Both the position numbers and the translations under genes were made by a program. From Firmicutes bacterium UBA995 (GTDB lineage: Bacteria > Bacillota > Sulfobacillia > UBA995), in contig DBBB01000076.1 of NCBI GenBank assembly GCA_002291985.1, forward strand, positions 1-24,290: DNA of 24,290 bases. The letters are read 5' to 3'. The notes beneath the pieces were generated by a model. The model was not told the origin of the DNA, made no database searches, and was given only the letters and a program-made list of their open reading frames with translations. The first letter of the stretch is position 1. Each line of letters begins with the position of its first letter. This document shows positions 14,707-21,482 of this stretch, piece after piece.

Positions 14707-15152
14707 CCGCCGATCACCTCGGCTTTCCCTCCGGCTTCCTCGATCTTACGGAGGGCTCCGGCGGAGAACTGATGAGCCCGCACCACGAGCGGCCGGTCGA
14801 GCGCGCCTTCCCCCAGGATCTTCACCCGGCTATCCCGTCCTGACACCAGCCGCTCGGCTGCCAGGACCTCCGGGGTTACCTCGCTGCCCGGGGCAAACAC
14901 GACCAGCCTTCCCACGTTGACCACATCAAAGACCTGCCGGAAGGGGTTGTGGAAACCTCGCTTCGGCGAACGGAGCTGCAGCGGCATCTGGCCGCCCTCG
15001 AACCCGGGCCCCTTGCCGCCGCCCGCCCTGGCCTTCTGGCCCTTGTGACCGCGCCCGGAGGTCTTGCCGTGCCCGGAGCCCGTGCCCCGCCCGACCCGTT
15101 TGCGGTCCTTCCTTGAGCCGGGCGCCGGCTTGATCTCGTGTAACGACACCAC
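14703..15152 (-). CDS. rplO: 50S ribosomal protein L15
   Basis: L15 is a late-assembly 50S protein with a long flexible N-terminal arm. The 149-residue product has LHEIKPAPGSRKDRKRVGRG, the glycine-rich GTGSGHGKTSGRGHKGQKAR and GFEGGQMPLQLRSPKRGF. The globular C-domain ends KIEEAGGKAEVIGG. Several GTG codons lie together at the start; the one at 15152 is 9 bases after AGGAGG, while the GTG at 15158 is too close. The stop overlaps the secY start in a TTGA four-base overlap. Confidence 0.95.
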   Translation of the reverse strand: MVSLHEIKPAPGSRKDRKRVGRGTGSGHGKTSGRGHKGQKARAGGGKGPGFEGGQMPLQLRSPKRGFHNPFRQVFDVVNVGRLVVFAPGSEVTPEVLAAERLVSGRDSRVKILGEGALDRPLVVRAHQFSAGALRKIEEAGGKAEVIGG

Positions 15153-15175
15153 CTGCACGCACCTCCTGGGCTGGT

Positions 15176-15637
15176 TCAGCTTTCCTCGGCCTTCTTCTTA
15201 CGCTTGACCGCCGGCTTGGGAGCGGGTGACCCTTCCGCCGGCGCGGTCGTGCGCTTGCGGGTTCGTGCGGGCTTGACTTCGGGTTGCCGGGTCGAGGCGG
15301 GAACAGCCCCTTCCTGCGCGGGCGCCGAACCGGCCGGTTTCGCCGGGGATGGCGTCCGCTTCCGCTGCGGCGCGCCGGACGGCCCACCGGCAAGCTGCTC
15401 TGCGGCAGGGATGGGAGTCGCAGACCGCATCGCTTCCGGATTGACGCTGGCCGCAACGACCTCCTCGATGCTCACCAGATGCGCCACCAGGCGAAGCATG
15501 CCGCGGAGCGAGGGGCCGTCGGCGTGCACTGCGGATTGCCCGAGCTTCCTGAGCCCAAGCGCTCGCAGAGTCCTCTGGTGTCTCAGGGACGTACCGATGC
15601 CGCTTCGGGTGTAAGTGACCTTGATGCGGGACTTCAT
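15176..15637 (-). CDS. rpmD: 50S ribosomal protein L30 with a long basic C-terminal extension
   Basis: Residues 1-61 are a normal L30: KVTYTRSGIGTSLRHQRTLR, ALGLRKLGQSAVHADGPS and the RGMLRLVAHLVSIEEV end. L30 is usually about 60 residues, but the frame continues to residue 153. The extra 92 residues are rich in proline, alanine, lysine and arginine, with basic clusters such as QRKRTPSP, RTRKR and KRKKK, and look disordered. The ATG start has GGAGG 9 bases upstream. The extension fills all of the space before rplO, with no second start or alternative gene. The L30 core is certain; whether the tail remains in the mature ribosome is unknown. Confidence 0.93.
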   Translation of the reverse strand: MKSRIKVTYTRSGIGTSLRHQRTLRALGLRKLGQSAVHADGPSLRGMLRLVAHLVSIEEVVAASVNPEAMRSATPIPAAEQLAGGPSGAPQRKRTPSPAKPAGSAPAQEGAVPASTRQPEVKPARTRKRTTAPAEGSPAPKPAVKRKKKAEES

Positions 15638-15665
15638 GACCTGATCCCTCCCCGAAACCACACTG

Positions 15666-16175
15666 TCACGACTCCGTATCGGGTGTCTGGGTCTTCCTCC
15701 CGCGCAGGCGCGCGATTTCTTCTGCGCTTCGAAGCATTCGCAAGGCTTCCAGGGTCGCGTATACCACGTTATTGGGATTGGAGGAACCGAGCGACTTGGT
15801 CAGAGCATCCCTGACTCCTGCCAGTTCCATCACCGCTCGTACGGGCGCCCCGGCGATAAGGCCGGTGCCCGGGGAAGCTGGCTTGAGCAGCACCTGGCCG
15901 GCGCCGAACCGGCCGGTCACCGCATGGGGGATGGTGGCGCCCAGGCGAGGGACCCGGACCAGGCTCTTCTTGCCGTCCTGAATCCCCTTGGCGATGGCGT
16001 CGGGGATCTCCGTCGCCTTCCCCAACCCTGCTCCGACTTGGCCGTCGCCGTCTCCCACCACGACGAGCGCACTGAAACTGAATCGGCGTCCGCCCTTCAC
16101 GACCTTGGCGACCCGGTTAATGGACACCACTTTCTCCTTGAATTCGCCTGGTGTCTCGGGATTGATCCTCGGCAA
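15666..16175 (-). CDS. rpsE: 30S ribosomal protein S5
   Basis: S5 contributes to decoding accuracy and to the mRNA entry site. The 169-residue product has the double-stranded-RNA-binding-like N-domain with EFKEKVVSINRVAKVVKGGR and FSFSALVVVGDGDGQVGAGLGKA. The C-domain has HAVTGRFGAGQVLLKPASPG and GSSNPNNVVYATLEAL. The TTG at 16175 is supported by GGAGG 10 bases upstream and by family length. It follows rplR after 37 bases and is followed directly by rpmD. Confidence 0.96.
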   Translation of the reverse strand: MPRINPETPGEFKEKVVSINRVAKVVKGGRRFSFSALVVVGDGDGQVGAGLGKATEIPDAIAKGIQDGKKSLVRVPRLGATIPHAVTGRFGAGQVLLKPASPGTGLIAGAPVRAVMELAGVRDALTKSLGSSNPNNVVYATLEALRMLRSAEEIARLRGRKTQTPDTES

Positions 16176-16212
16176 GTGCTTCTTACCTCCTTGAGCTACC
16201 GGCCCGGGCCGT

Positions 16213-16596
16213 CTAGAATTCGAGGCCGGCCGACCGGGCGGCATCGGCCATTGCCTGCACTCTTCCGTGGTATCGGTAGCCGCCGCGGTCGAACACCACC
16301 CTGGATATGCCACGCTCCCTCGCCCGGCGGGCAATCAGGTCGCCGACTCGGCGGGCGATTGCCACTTTGCCCCGCACGTCATCGTCCTGGCCGTTGATTG
16401 CCGCCCGAACCTCGGGATCGAGGGAAGAAGCCGCGGCCATTGTCACTCCCCGGCTGTCGTCGATCACCTGGGCGTAGATGTGTTGCAGGCTCCGGAATAC
16501 GTTCAGACGCGGACGGCTTGTGCTGCCTGCCATTCGCGCACGAAGCCTGCGATGGCGTTTCTGCCGGGCCTTGTTCCGACCCTCACGCTTCAGCAT
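16213..16596 (-). CDS. rplR: 50S ribosomal protein L18
   Basis: L18 binds 5S rRNA together with L5 and helps to form the central protuberance. The 127-residue product has an arginine- and lysine-rich N-terminus (KARQKRHRRLRARMAG), then RPRLNVFRSLQHIYAQVIDD and the conserved C-terminal VVFDRGGYRYHGRVQAMADAAR. The ATG at 16596 is preceded by GGAGGAAGGA in the gap after rplF. The longer open frame upstream overlaps rplF and is not used. Confidence 0.97.
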   Translation of the reverse strand: MLKREGRNKARQKRHRRLRARMAGSTSRPRLNVFRSLQHIYAQVIDDSRGVTMAAASSLDPEVRAAINGQDDDVRGKVAIARRVGDLIARRARERGISRVVFDRGGYRYHGRVQAMADAARSAGLEF

Positions 16597-16621
16597 ACTC
16601 GTCCTTCCTCCAACCGCAGCC

Positions 16622-17158
16622 TCACTTGCCTGTCTTGCCGGCTTTCCGTCTAACGCGCTCGCCGGCGTAGCGGATGCCCTTGCCTTGATAGGGCTCTGGC
16701 GGGCGTACGGCGCGAACCCGGGCCGCCATCTCACCCACCGTCTCCTTACAGTTGCCCCGGATGACAATGCTGGCAGGCGCCGGCACCTGAATGTCCACCC
16801 CCGCCGGGGGCATGATCTCCACCTGATGACTGAAACCCACATTCAGTACCAATTTCCGACCAACCACGCTGGCGCGATAACCCACACCCACGAGTTCCAG
16901 GTTCTTCTGATAGCCTTCTGTGACCCCGGTAACCATATTGGCGATAAGGCTTCGAGTCAGCCCGTGCAGGGACCGGTGAAGGCGACCATTGGTTGGACGC
17001 GTGACTTGCACTTCGCCCTTGCCGACCTCCACACTCATCGGCGCCGGTATGTCCCGCACCAGTTCACCTCTTGGCCCGGTTACCTGCACCGTGTTGCCGT
17101 CTATCTGGACGGTGACCCCGGGAGGAAGGGGCACCGGTTTGCGTCCTACTCGCGACAT
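16622..17158 (-). CDS. rplF: 50S ribosomal protein L6
   Basis: L6 lies near the factor-binding site and the sarcin-ricin loop. The 178-residue product starts SRVGRKPVPLPPGVTV and has a duplicated fold. Visible are GPRGELVRDI, the LVGVGYRASVVGRKLVLNVGFSH segment, and the C-terminal signature EPYQGKGIRYAGERVRRKAGK. The ATG at 17158 is 10 bases after an AGGAGG. The frame continues upstream but the family start is fixed. Gaps to neighbours are about 25-36 bases. Confidence 0.97.
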   Translation of the reverse strand: MSRVGRKPVPLPPGVTVQIDGNTVQVTGPRGELVRDIPAPMSVEVGKGEVQVTRPTNGRLHRSLHGLTRSLIANMVTGVTEGYQKNLELVGVGYRASVVGRKLVLNVGFSHQVEIMPPAGVDIQVPAPASIVIRGNCKETVGEMAARVRAVRPPEPYQGKGIRYAGERVRRKAGKTGK

Positions 17159-17194
17159 GATTTGACTACCTCCTGACCAGGGAGAATACAAGCA

Positions 17195-17593
17195 TCACCA
17201 GATCTGGCAGATGACTTCGCCCCCCAGACCTAGTTCCCTGGCTTCCCGGTCGGTCATCAGTCCCCGGGACGTGGACACGATCGCCACCCCCAGCCCACCG
17301 AGCACGCGGGGCAACTCGTCCTTGGCAGCATACACCCGTAGACCAGGCTTGCTTACCCGCTTCAGACCACGGATGACTTGCTCTTTCCGCGGTCCATAGC
17401 GCAGGTGAATCCGAATCTTGTTTTCGGGACTTCCCGCGACCCACTCGAAGTCCCGGATGTACCCTTCTCGCTTCATGATCTCGGCCATGGCTCGCTTCAA
17501 CCGCGAACCGGGGACTTCCACCCGCTCACGCCTGACCAGACTGGCGTTACGTATCCGGGTCAACATATCCGCCACAGGATCGGACATGGCCAT
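17195..17593 (-). CDS. rpsH: 30S ribosomal protein S8
   Basis: S8 is a primary 16S rRNA-binding protein in the 30S platform. In E. coli it represses the spc operon. The 132-residue product opens SDPVADMLTRIRNA and contains LRYGPRKEQVIRGLKRVSKPGLRVY. It ends with the signature GLGVAIVSTSRGLMTDREAR and GGEVICQIW. The ATG at 17593 lies 10 bases after GGAGG; a second ATG two codons later is also possible. Confidence 0.97.
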   Translation of the reverse strand: MAMSDPVADMLTRIRNASLVRRERVEVPGSRLKRAMAEIMKREGYIRDFEWVAGSPENKIRIHLRYGPRKEQVIRGLKRVSKPGLRVYAAKDELPRVLGGLGVAIVSTSRGLMTDREARELGLGGEVICQIW

Positions 17594-17640
17594 CTCTCAA
17601 GCACACCTCCTTATCGGGGCCCGGCCGTCGTCCGGTGAGT

Positions 17641-17826
17641 TCACCAGCTTGACTTGCGCACACCGGGAATCTGCCCCTGATGGGCAAGCTGCCTGAAGCA
17701 CATACGACACATGGCGAACTTCCCCATATAGCCGCGAGGCCGACCGCAGACGCGGCACCGGTTATGGGCCCTGGTCCCATGTTTGGGCTGCCGCTTCCAC
17801 TTTTCAATCATTGCCTTGGTGGCCAA
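17641..17826 (-). CDS. rpsN: 30S ribosomal protein S14, zinc-binding type Z
   Basis: S14 is a late-assembling 30S head protein. This is the short zinc-binding form. The product has exactly 61 residues from the TTG at 17826, which lies 10 bases after a GGAGG and gives the usual ATKAMIEKW start. Cysteines C24, C27, C40 and C43 form the two CxxC pairs of the zinc ribbon, and the end PGVRKSSW is diagnostic. An earlier TTG three codons upstream is less likely because it almost touches the ribosome binding site. It lies between rplE and rpsH, as in Bacillota. Confidence 0.96.
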   Translation of the reverse strand: MATKAMIEKWKRQPKHGTRAHNRCRVCGRPRGYMGKFAMCRMCFRQLAHQGQIPGVRKSSW

Positions 17827-17841
17827 TTCAGCCAACCCTCC

Positions 17842-18390
17842 TCATGCCGTATCCCGGAACGGCATGCCTAGAGCCTTTAGCAGACTCAGGGCCTCCTCAT
17901 CCGTCCGGGCGGTGGTGACGATCGTCACATCCATCCCGCGGACCTTGTCTACCTTGTCGTACTCGATCTCGGGAAAGATCAACTGCTCGCGAACGCCAAG
18001 GGTATAGTTGCCTCGCCCGTCGAGACCACGGGGCGATACCCCCCGGAAGTCGCGCACCCGCGGCAGGGCAATGCTCACCAGACGATCGAGGAAGTCGTAC
18101 ATCCGGTCGCCTCGAAGCGTTACCTTGCAGCCGATGGACATTCCTTTCCTCAGCTTGAAAGCGGCCACCGATCCCTTGGCCTTCAGGACTACCGGTCGCT
18201 GGCCGGTAATGATGGCCAGGTCGCCGGTCGCACCCTCCAGGGCTTTGGGGTTCTGGGTTGCCTCGCCGACTCCCATGTTCACCACGATCTTCTCAAGCCG
18301 GGGGATTTCCATGGCATTGCGATATCGGAACTGCTCTCTCAGAGCAGGAACCGCCTTTTCCCGGTATATCTCCTTGAGCCTCGCGGGCAC
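17842..18390 (-). CDS. rplE: 50S ribosomal protein L5
   Basis: L5 binds 5S rRNA and forms part of the central protuberance. The 182-residue product has the conserved segments EIPRLEKIVVNMGVGEA, the LITGQRPV-like IITGQRPVVLKAK, FKLRKGMSIGCKVTLRG, and the C-terminal DVTIVTTARTDEEA followed by GMPF. The GTG start at 18390 is chosen for family length (179-180 residues) and an AGGTGAT element about 7 bases upstream. The frame is open further upstream but there overlaps rplX. Confidence 0.96.
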   Translation of the reverse strand: MPARLKEIYREKAVPALREQFRYRNAMEIPRLEKIVVNMGVGEATQNPKALEGATGDLAIITGQRPVVLKAKGSVAAFKLRKGMSIGCKVTLRGDRMYDFLDRLVSIALPRVRDFRGVSPRGLDGRGNYTLGVREQLIFPEIEYDKVDKVRGMDVTIVTTARTDEEALSLLKALGMPFRDTA

Positions 18391-18401
18391 GTTGCCATCA
18401 C

Positions 18402-18749
18402 CTACCGATCTACGACTTCTCCGCACTTCTTGCAGGTCCGGACGTGTCGGCCGTCCTTGAGCAGCGTCTTCTTCAAGCGAGCCGGCCGGTTGCACCGGAC
18501 ACACACCAGCATCGCTTTGGCGCTCGGGATGGGAGCCTCCTGATCGACTATGCCGCCTTGCATGGCTTTCCCCTGCGGTCGCGTGTGCTTCTTGACCACG
18601 TTTACGCCTTCAACCACGATCTTGCCCTTGTCCGCCTCGGACCGGATGATCTTGCCGCGCTTGCCCCGGTCCTTGCCGGAGATGATCACTACCACGTCCC
18701 CTTTGCGGACATGCATTGGCCCCCCGGGGCCTGCCCCTCGCTTGCGCAC
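18402..18749 (-). CDS. rplX: 50S ribosomal protein L24, four-cysteine form
   Basis: L24 is an assembly initiator of the 50S subunit with a KOW motif (VRKGDVVVIISGKDRGKRG, about residues 14-32). The product has 115 residues from the GTG at 18749, which has GGAGG 9 bases upstream. An ATG at 18716 would give the more common N-terminus MHVRKGD but has a poorer site. Two CxxC pairs (C83/C86 and C106/C109 in this numbering) can form a zinc ribbon seen in some bacterial L24 proteins. The gene ends 11 bases before the rplE start. Confidence 0.95.
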   Translation of the reverse strand: MRKRGAGPGGPMHVRKGDVVVIISGKDRGKRGKIIRSEADKGKIVVEGVNVVKKHTRPQGKAMQGGIVDQEAPIPSAKAMLVCVRCNRPARLKKTLLKDGRHVRTCKKCGEVVDR

Positions 18750-18782
18750 CGCTGCAACCCTCCTTGCCCGAAAGGATCGGCC

Positions 18783-19151
18783 CTAAAGGACTTCCGGAGC
18801 CAGAGAGATGATCTTCATGAAAGCATGTTCCCTCAGTTCCCTGGCGACGGGTCCGAAGATTCGGGTCCCCCTGGGTTCCCGGTCGTCCTTGATGATAACC
18901 GCCGCGTTGTCGTCGAAGCGGATATGCGACCCATCTTCACGCCGGATCCCTCGCCGCGATCTCACCACCACTGCCTTGATCACATCGCCCTTCTTGACGA
19001 CCCCGCCCGGGGCCGACTCCTTCACCGAAGCCACGATAACATCGCCAATGTTAGCATACCTGCGCCGAGAGCCTCCGAGGACCCTGATGCACATGATCTC
19101 CTTGGCCCCGGTGTTGTCGGCTATGTTCAGTCTGGTCTGCGCCTGGATCAT
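18783..19151 (-). CDS. rplN: 50S ribosomal protein L14
   Basis: L14 is located at the subunit interface and is the binding site of the silencing factor RsfS. The 122-residue product is exactly the classical length. It starts MIQAQTRLNIADNTGAKEI and contains RYANIGDVIVASVKE, KKGDVIKAVVVRSRRGIRR, the FDDNAAVII motif and GTRIFGPVARELRE. The open frame continues upstream into the S17 region, but the ATG at 19151 is fixed by the family N-terminus. Confidence 0.98.
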   Translation of the reverse strand: MIQAQTRLNIADNTGAKEIMCIRVLGGSRRRYANIGDVIVASVKESAPGGVVKKGDVIKAVVVRSRRGIRREDGSHIRFDDNAAVIIKDDREPRGTRIFGPVARELREHAFMKIISLAPEVL

Positions 19152-19177
19152 GGGGCACTCCTTCCCGCCGGCCCGAT

Positions 19178-19438
19178 TTACCGGGCGCGCTCTATGATCT
19201 CGGCAACCCGCCAGCGCTTCTCCCGGGAGAGCGGCCGGGTCTCCACGATGAGCACGCGATCGCCTTTCTTGCACTGGTTCTGCTCATCATGGGCTTTGAA
19301 CCGGCGAGTACGACGCACGCGCCGCCCGTAGAGGGGGTGCTGTTTGATGATCTCGATGGCGACGACCACCGTCTTGTCCATACGGTCGGACACCACCGTC
19401 CCGATGCGATCCTTCCGGACCCCCCGGATATCACTCAT
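19178..19438 (-). CDS. rpsQ: 30S ribosomal protein S17
   Basis: S17 is a primary 16S rRNA-binding protein with an OB fold. The 86-residue product contains KDRIGTVVSDRMDKTVVVAI, then HPLYGRRVRRTRRFKAHDE, and the signature GDRVLIVETRPLSREKRWRV near the C-terminus. The ATG start is preceded by a GGAGG-type site in the short gap after rpmC. Length and order are those of the family. Confidence 0.97.
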   Translation of the reverse strand: MSDIRGVRKDRIGTVVSDRMDKTVVVAIEIIKQHPLYGRRVRRTRRFKAHDEQNQCKKGDRVLIVETRPLSREKRWRVAEIIERAR

Positions 19439-19456
19439 GGACCTTGCCTCCTGCCC

Positions 19457-19666
19457 CTACTTCTTTGAAGCGCGGCGTCCCAGTTGTTGCTCGCGCTGTA
19501 TGGTCATGACCCTTGCGATATCCTTGCGTACCTGCCGGACGCGCATGGGGTTGTCCAACTGCCGGGCTGCAAGTTGAAAGCGCAAGTTGAACAGTTCTTC
19601 TTTCAGTGTCCGGAGTTTCGCTTCGAGTTCCTCCGCCCCGAGTTCCCTGAGTTCTGTGGGTTTCAC
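19457..19666 (-). CDS. rpmC: 50S ribosomal protein L29
   Basis: L29 is a small helical protein near the tunnel exit that neighbours L23. The 69-residue product is a typical two-helix L29 with ELREL at the start, the heptad-like LRTLKEELFNLRFQLA at about residues 19-34, and NPMRVRQVRKDIARVMT. The GTG start lies in the four-base overlap with the rplP stop, so its translation is probably coupled to rplP. rpsQ follows after 18 bases. Confidence 0.96.
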   Translation of the reverse strand: MKPTELRELGAEELEAKLRTLKEELFNLRFQLAARQLDNPMRVRQVRKDIARVMTIQREQQLGRRASKK

Positions 19667-20091
19667 TTGGTCTCACCGCCGTGCTCTTCGCGCTTGATGA
19701 ACTTCGTCCGCAGGGGTAGTTTGTGTCCGGCCAGACGCATCGCCTCCTGCGCCGCGATGTCATCCACTCCGCTAAGTTCGAAGAGGATGCGTCCCGGTCG
19801 GACAACCGATACCCAGTACTCGGGGGCGCCCTTCCCACTGCCCATCCGCGTTTCGGCCGGTTTCTTCGTGACCGACTTGTCGGGAAAGATCCGGATCCAG
19901 ACCTTGCCGCCGCGCTTGATGTGCCGGGTGAGGGCAATACGGGCCGCTTCGATCTGGCGGTCGGTCACCCATGCGGGTTCCATGGCCTGCAGACCGTAGT
20001 CACCGTAAAGCAGGTCCGACCCGCGGTAGGAAATTCCCGTCCGCCGCCCCCGGTGTACTTTCCGGTATTTGACCCGCTTGGGCATCAACAT
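19663..20091 (-). CDS. rplP: 50S ribosomal protein L16
   Basis: L16 organises the A-site tRNA region of the 50S subunit and is related to archaeal L10e. The 142-residue product has the N-terminal MPKRVKYRKVHRGRRTG stretch after two extra residues. It also has GLQAMEPAWVTDRQIEAARIA, a KRGGKVWIRIFPDKS segment and the conserved KPAETRMGSGKGAPEYWV. The first ATG (20091) sits 9 bases after a GGGGG element; a second ATG two codons later would give the exact family start. The stop overlaps the rpmC start as GTGA. Confidence 0.97.
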   Translation of the reverse strand: MLMPKRVKYRKVHRGRRTGISYRGSDLLYGDYGLQAMEPAWVTDRQIEAARIALTRHIKRGGKVWIRIFPDKSVTKKPAETRMGSGKGAPEYWVSVVRPGRILFELSGVDDIAAQEAMRLAGHKLPLRTKFIKREEHGGETK

Positions 20092-20106
20092 GGTGCTTGG
20101 CCCCCT

Positions 20107-20802
20107 CTACGCCCTGGCCGGTCGGCGACCCGCCCGCGGGGAGTCGCCCGGCCGCTCGCCCGGCCGTTCCTGCCCGGGGGTCACTTCCCCCCGGAACACC
20201 CAAACCTTGACGCCGATCTGACCGTAAGTGGTGCGTGCCTCGGCCAACCCGTAGTCGATGTCCGCCCGTAGCGTGTGCAGGGGAACCGTGCCTTCCCAAC
20301 TGCGTTCGCGGCGGGCAATCTCGGCCCCGCCCAGTCGCCCGGACACGACTACCCGAACTCCCCGCGCTCCCGCCCTCATGGCGCGGGTGATGGCCTGCTT
20401 CACCGCCCGGCGGAAGGAAATGCGCTTCTCAAGCGCGCCGGCAATGTTCTCGGCCACCAGCTTGGCGTCGACCTCGGGATTGCGAACCTCCACGATGTTA
20501 ACCGACACTTGCTTTCCCGTCAAGCGCTCGATATCTTGTTTGAGCGCCTCGGCCCCTGTTCCGCCCCTGCCGATCACGATGCCCGGCTTGGCCGTGTGGA
20601 TGGTAATCTTCAGCCTGTTTGCAACTCTTTCCATCTCGACCCGTGAGATCCCGGCGTGGGACAGGCGGCGGTGCAACAACTGCCGCACTCTTACGTCCTC
20701 GTGCAGGAGTTCAGCGTACTTCGGTCCGGATGCGTACCACCTGGCGTCCCAGTCCTTGACGATACCCAGGCGTAAGCCCTTGGGGTGCACCTTCTGGCCC
20801 AA
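20107..20802 (-). CDS. rpsC: 30S ribosomal protein S3
   Basis: S3 is a 30S head protein at the mRNA entry channel with helicase-like action. The 231-residue product starts GQKVHPKGLRLGIVKDWDARWYA and has a KH RNA-binding domain around IHTAKPGIVIGRGG (about residues 68-82). The conserved C-domain follows, with VSGRLGGAEIARRE and TTYGQIGVKVWVFRGE. A tail of about 20 residues rich in arginine, proline and glycine extends past the usual end. The start is TTG, set by the invariant N-terminus and lying 11 bases after the rplV stop. Confidence 0.97.
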   Translation of the reverse strand: MGQKVHPKGLRLGIVKDWDARWYASGPKYAELLHEDVRVRQLLHRRLSHAGISRVEMERVANRLKITIHTAKPGIVIGRGGTGAEALKQDIERLTGKQVSVNIVEVRNPEVDAKLVAENIAGALEKRISFRRAVKQAITRAMRAGARGVRVVVSGRLGGAEIARRERSWEGTVPLHTLRADIDYGLAEARTTYGQIGVKVWVFRGEVTPGQERPGERPGDSPRAGRRPARA

Positions 20803-20813
20803 AGTCGTTTACC

Positions 20814-21152
20814 TTACTCCTTTCTTTCGCGCACTACCACGGTTATGTGGCTGGTACGCTTCTTGATGGAGAATGCCTGCCCTCGCTGCCGAGGATGCCA
20901 TCGCTTGTTCGTCGGTCCCTGGTCCACGCACCCTTCGGCCACGAAAAGACGGGTGCGGTCAAGACCTCGATTGTGCTCCGCGTTGGCCACCGCGGACACG
21001 AGTACTTTCTCGATGAGTTCAGCAGCCCGCTTGGGCGTGAACCTGAGTATGGCCAGGGCGCGGTCGACCGGCTTGCCGCGGATCAGATCGATCACGATAC
21101 GCGCCTTTCTAGGCGCGATCCGCAGGTAACGGGCCACAGCTCTCCCTTCCAC
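20814..21152 (-). CDS. rplV: 50S ribosomal protein L22
   Basis: L22 lines the peptide exit tunnel with a long beta hairpin that contacts macrolide-sensitive tunnel regions. The 112-residue product starts AVARYLRIAPRKAR after two residues. It contains IRGKPVDRALAIL and the hairpin region GPTNKRWHPRQRGQAFSIKK, followed by SHITVVV. The GTG at 21152 is preferred to a TTG two codons upstream because GAGGGGG then lies 7 bases away. The TTG would be almost on top of the ribosome binding site. Confidence 0.96.
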   Translation of the reverse strand: MEGRAVARYLRIAPRKARIVIDLIRGKPVDRALAILRFTPKRAAELIEKVLVSAVANAEHNRGLDRTRLFVAEGCVDQGPTNKRWHPRQRGQAFSIKKRTSHITVVVRERKE

Positions 21153-21173
21153 GGTCAATCCCCCTCTTCCGAG

Positions 21174-21458
21174 TTACTTGAGCGCCGTCGACCGTTCGGT
21201 GTGATGTCCGTGGCCGCGAAACGTACGGGTTCCCGCGAACTCGCCCAACTTGTGCCCGATCATGTCCTCGGTTACATAGACGGGAACGTGTTTGCGCCCG
21301 TCATGGACGGCTATGGTGTGGCCGAGGAATTCGGGTATGATGGTGCAGGCGCGAGCCCAGGTCTTCACCACCCGTTTCTCGTTCCTCGCATTGAACAGGC
21401 GAATCTTCGCCACAAGTTTCTCATCGACGTATGGACCCTTCCGTACCGACCGCCCCAC
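21174..21458 (-). CDS. rpsS: 30S ribosomal protein S19
   Basis: S19 binds the 16S rRNA 3' domain in the 30S head together with S13. The 94-residue product is close to the usual 92-93. It opens with GRSVRKGPYVDEKL and has the conserved segments IIPEFLGHTIAVHDGRKHVP and GHKLGEFAGTRTFRGHG. The start is GTG, 10 bases after a GGAGG. It lies between rplB and rplV as in all S10 blocks. Confidence 0.97.
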   Translation of the reverse strand: MGRSVRKGPYVDEKLVAKIRLFNARNEKRVVKTWARACTIIPEFLGHTIAVHDGRKHVPVYVTEDMIGHKLGEFAGTRTFRGHGHHTERSTALK

Positions 21459-21482
21459 CTTGCCTCGACCTCCTTCCCGGCT

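Noticed and set aside
14926..15456. A 176-codon minus-strand frame overlapping the L30 tail and rplO
   Set aside because: It is very rich in Arg, Pro and Gly, as expected from an out-of-frame read of GC-rich genes. L30 and L15 in the other frames are supported by family motifs.
18444..19331. A 295-codon plus-strand open frame opposite rplX, rplN and rpsQ
   Set aside because: Same reason: antisense to certain genes, composition of a shadow frame, no start signal.
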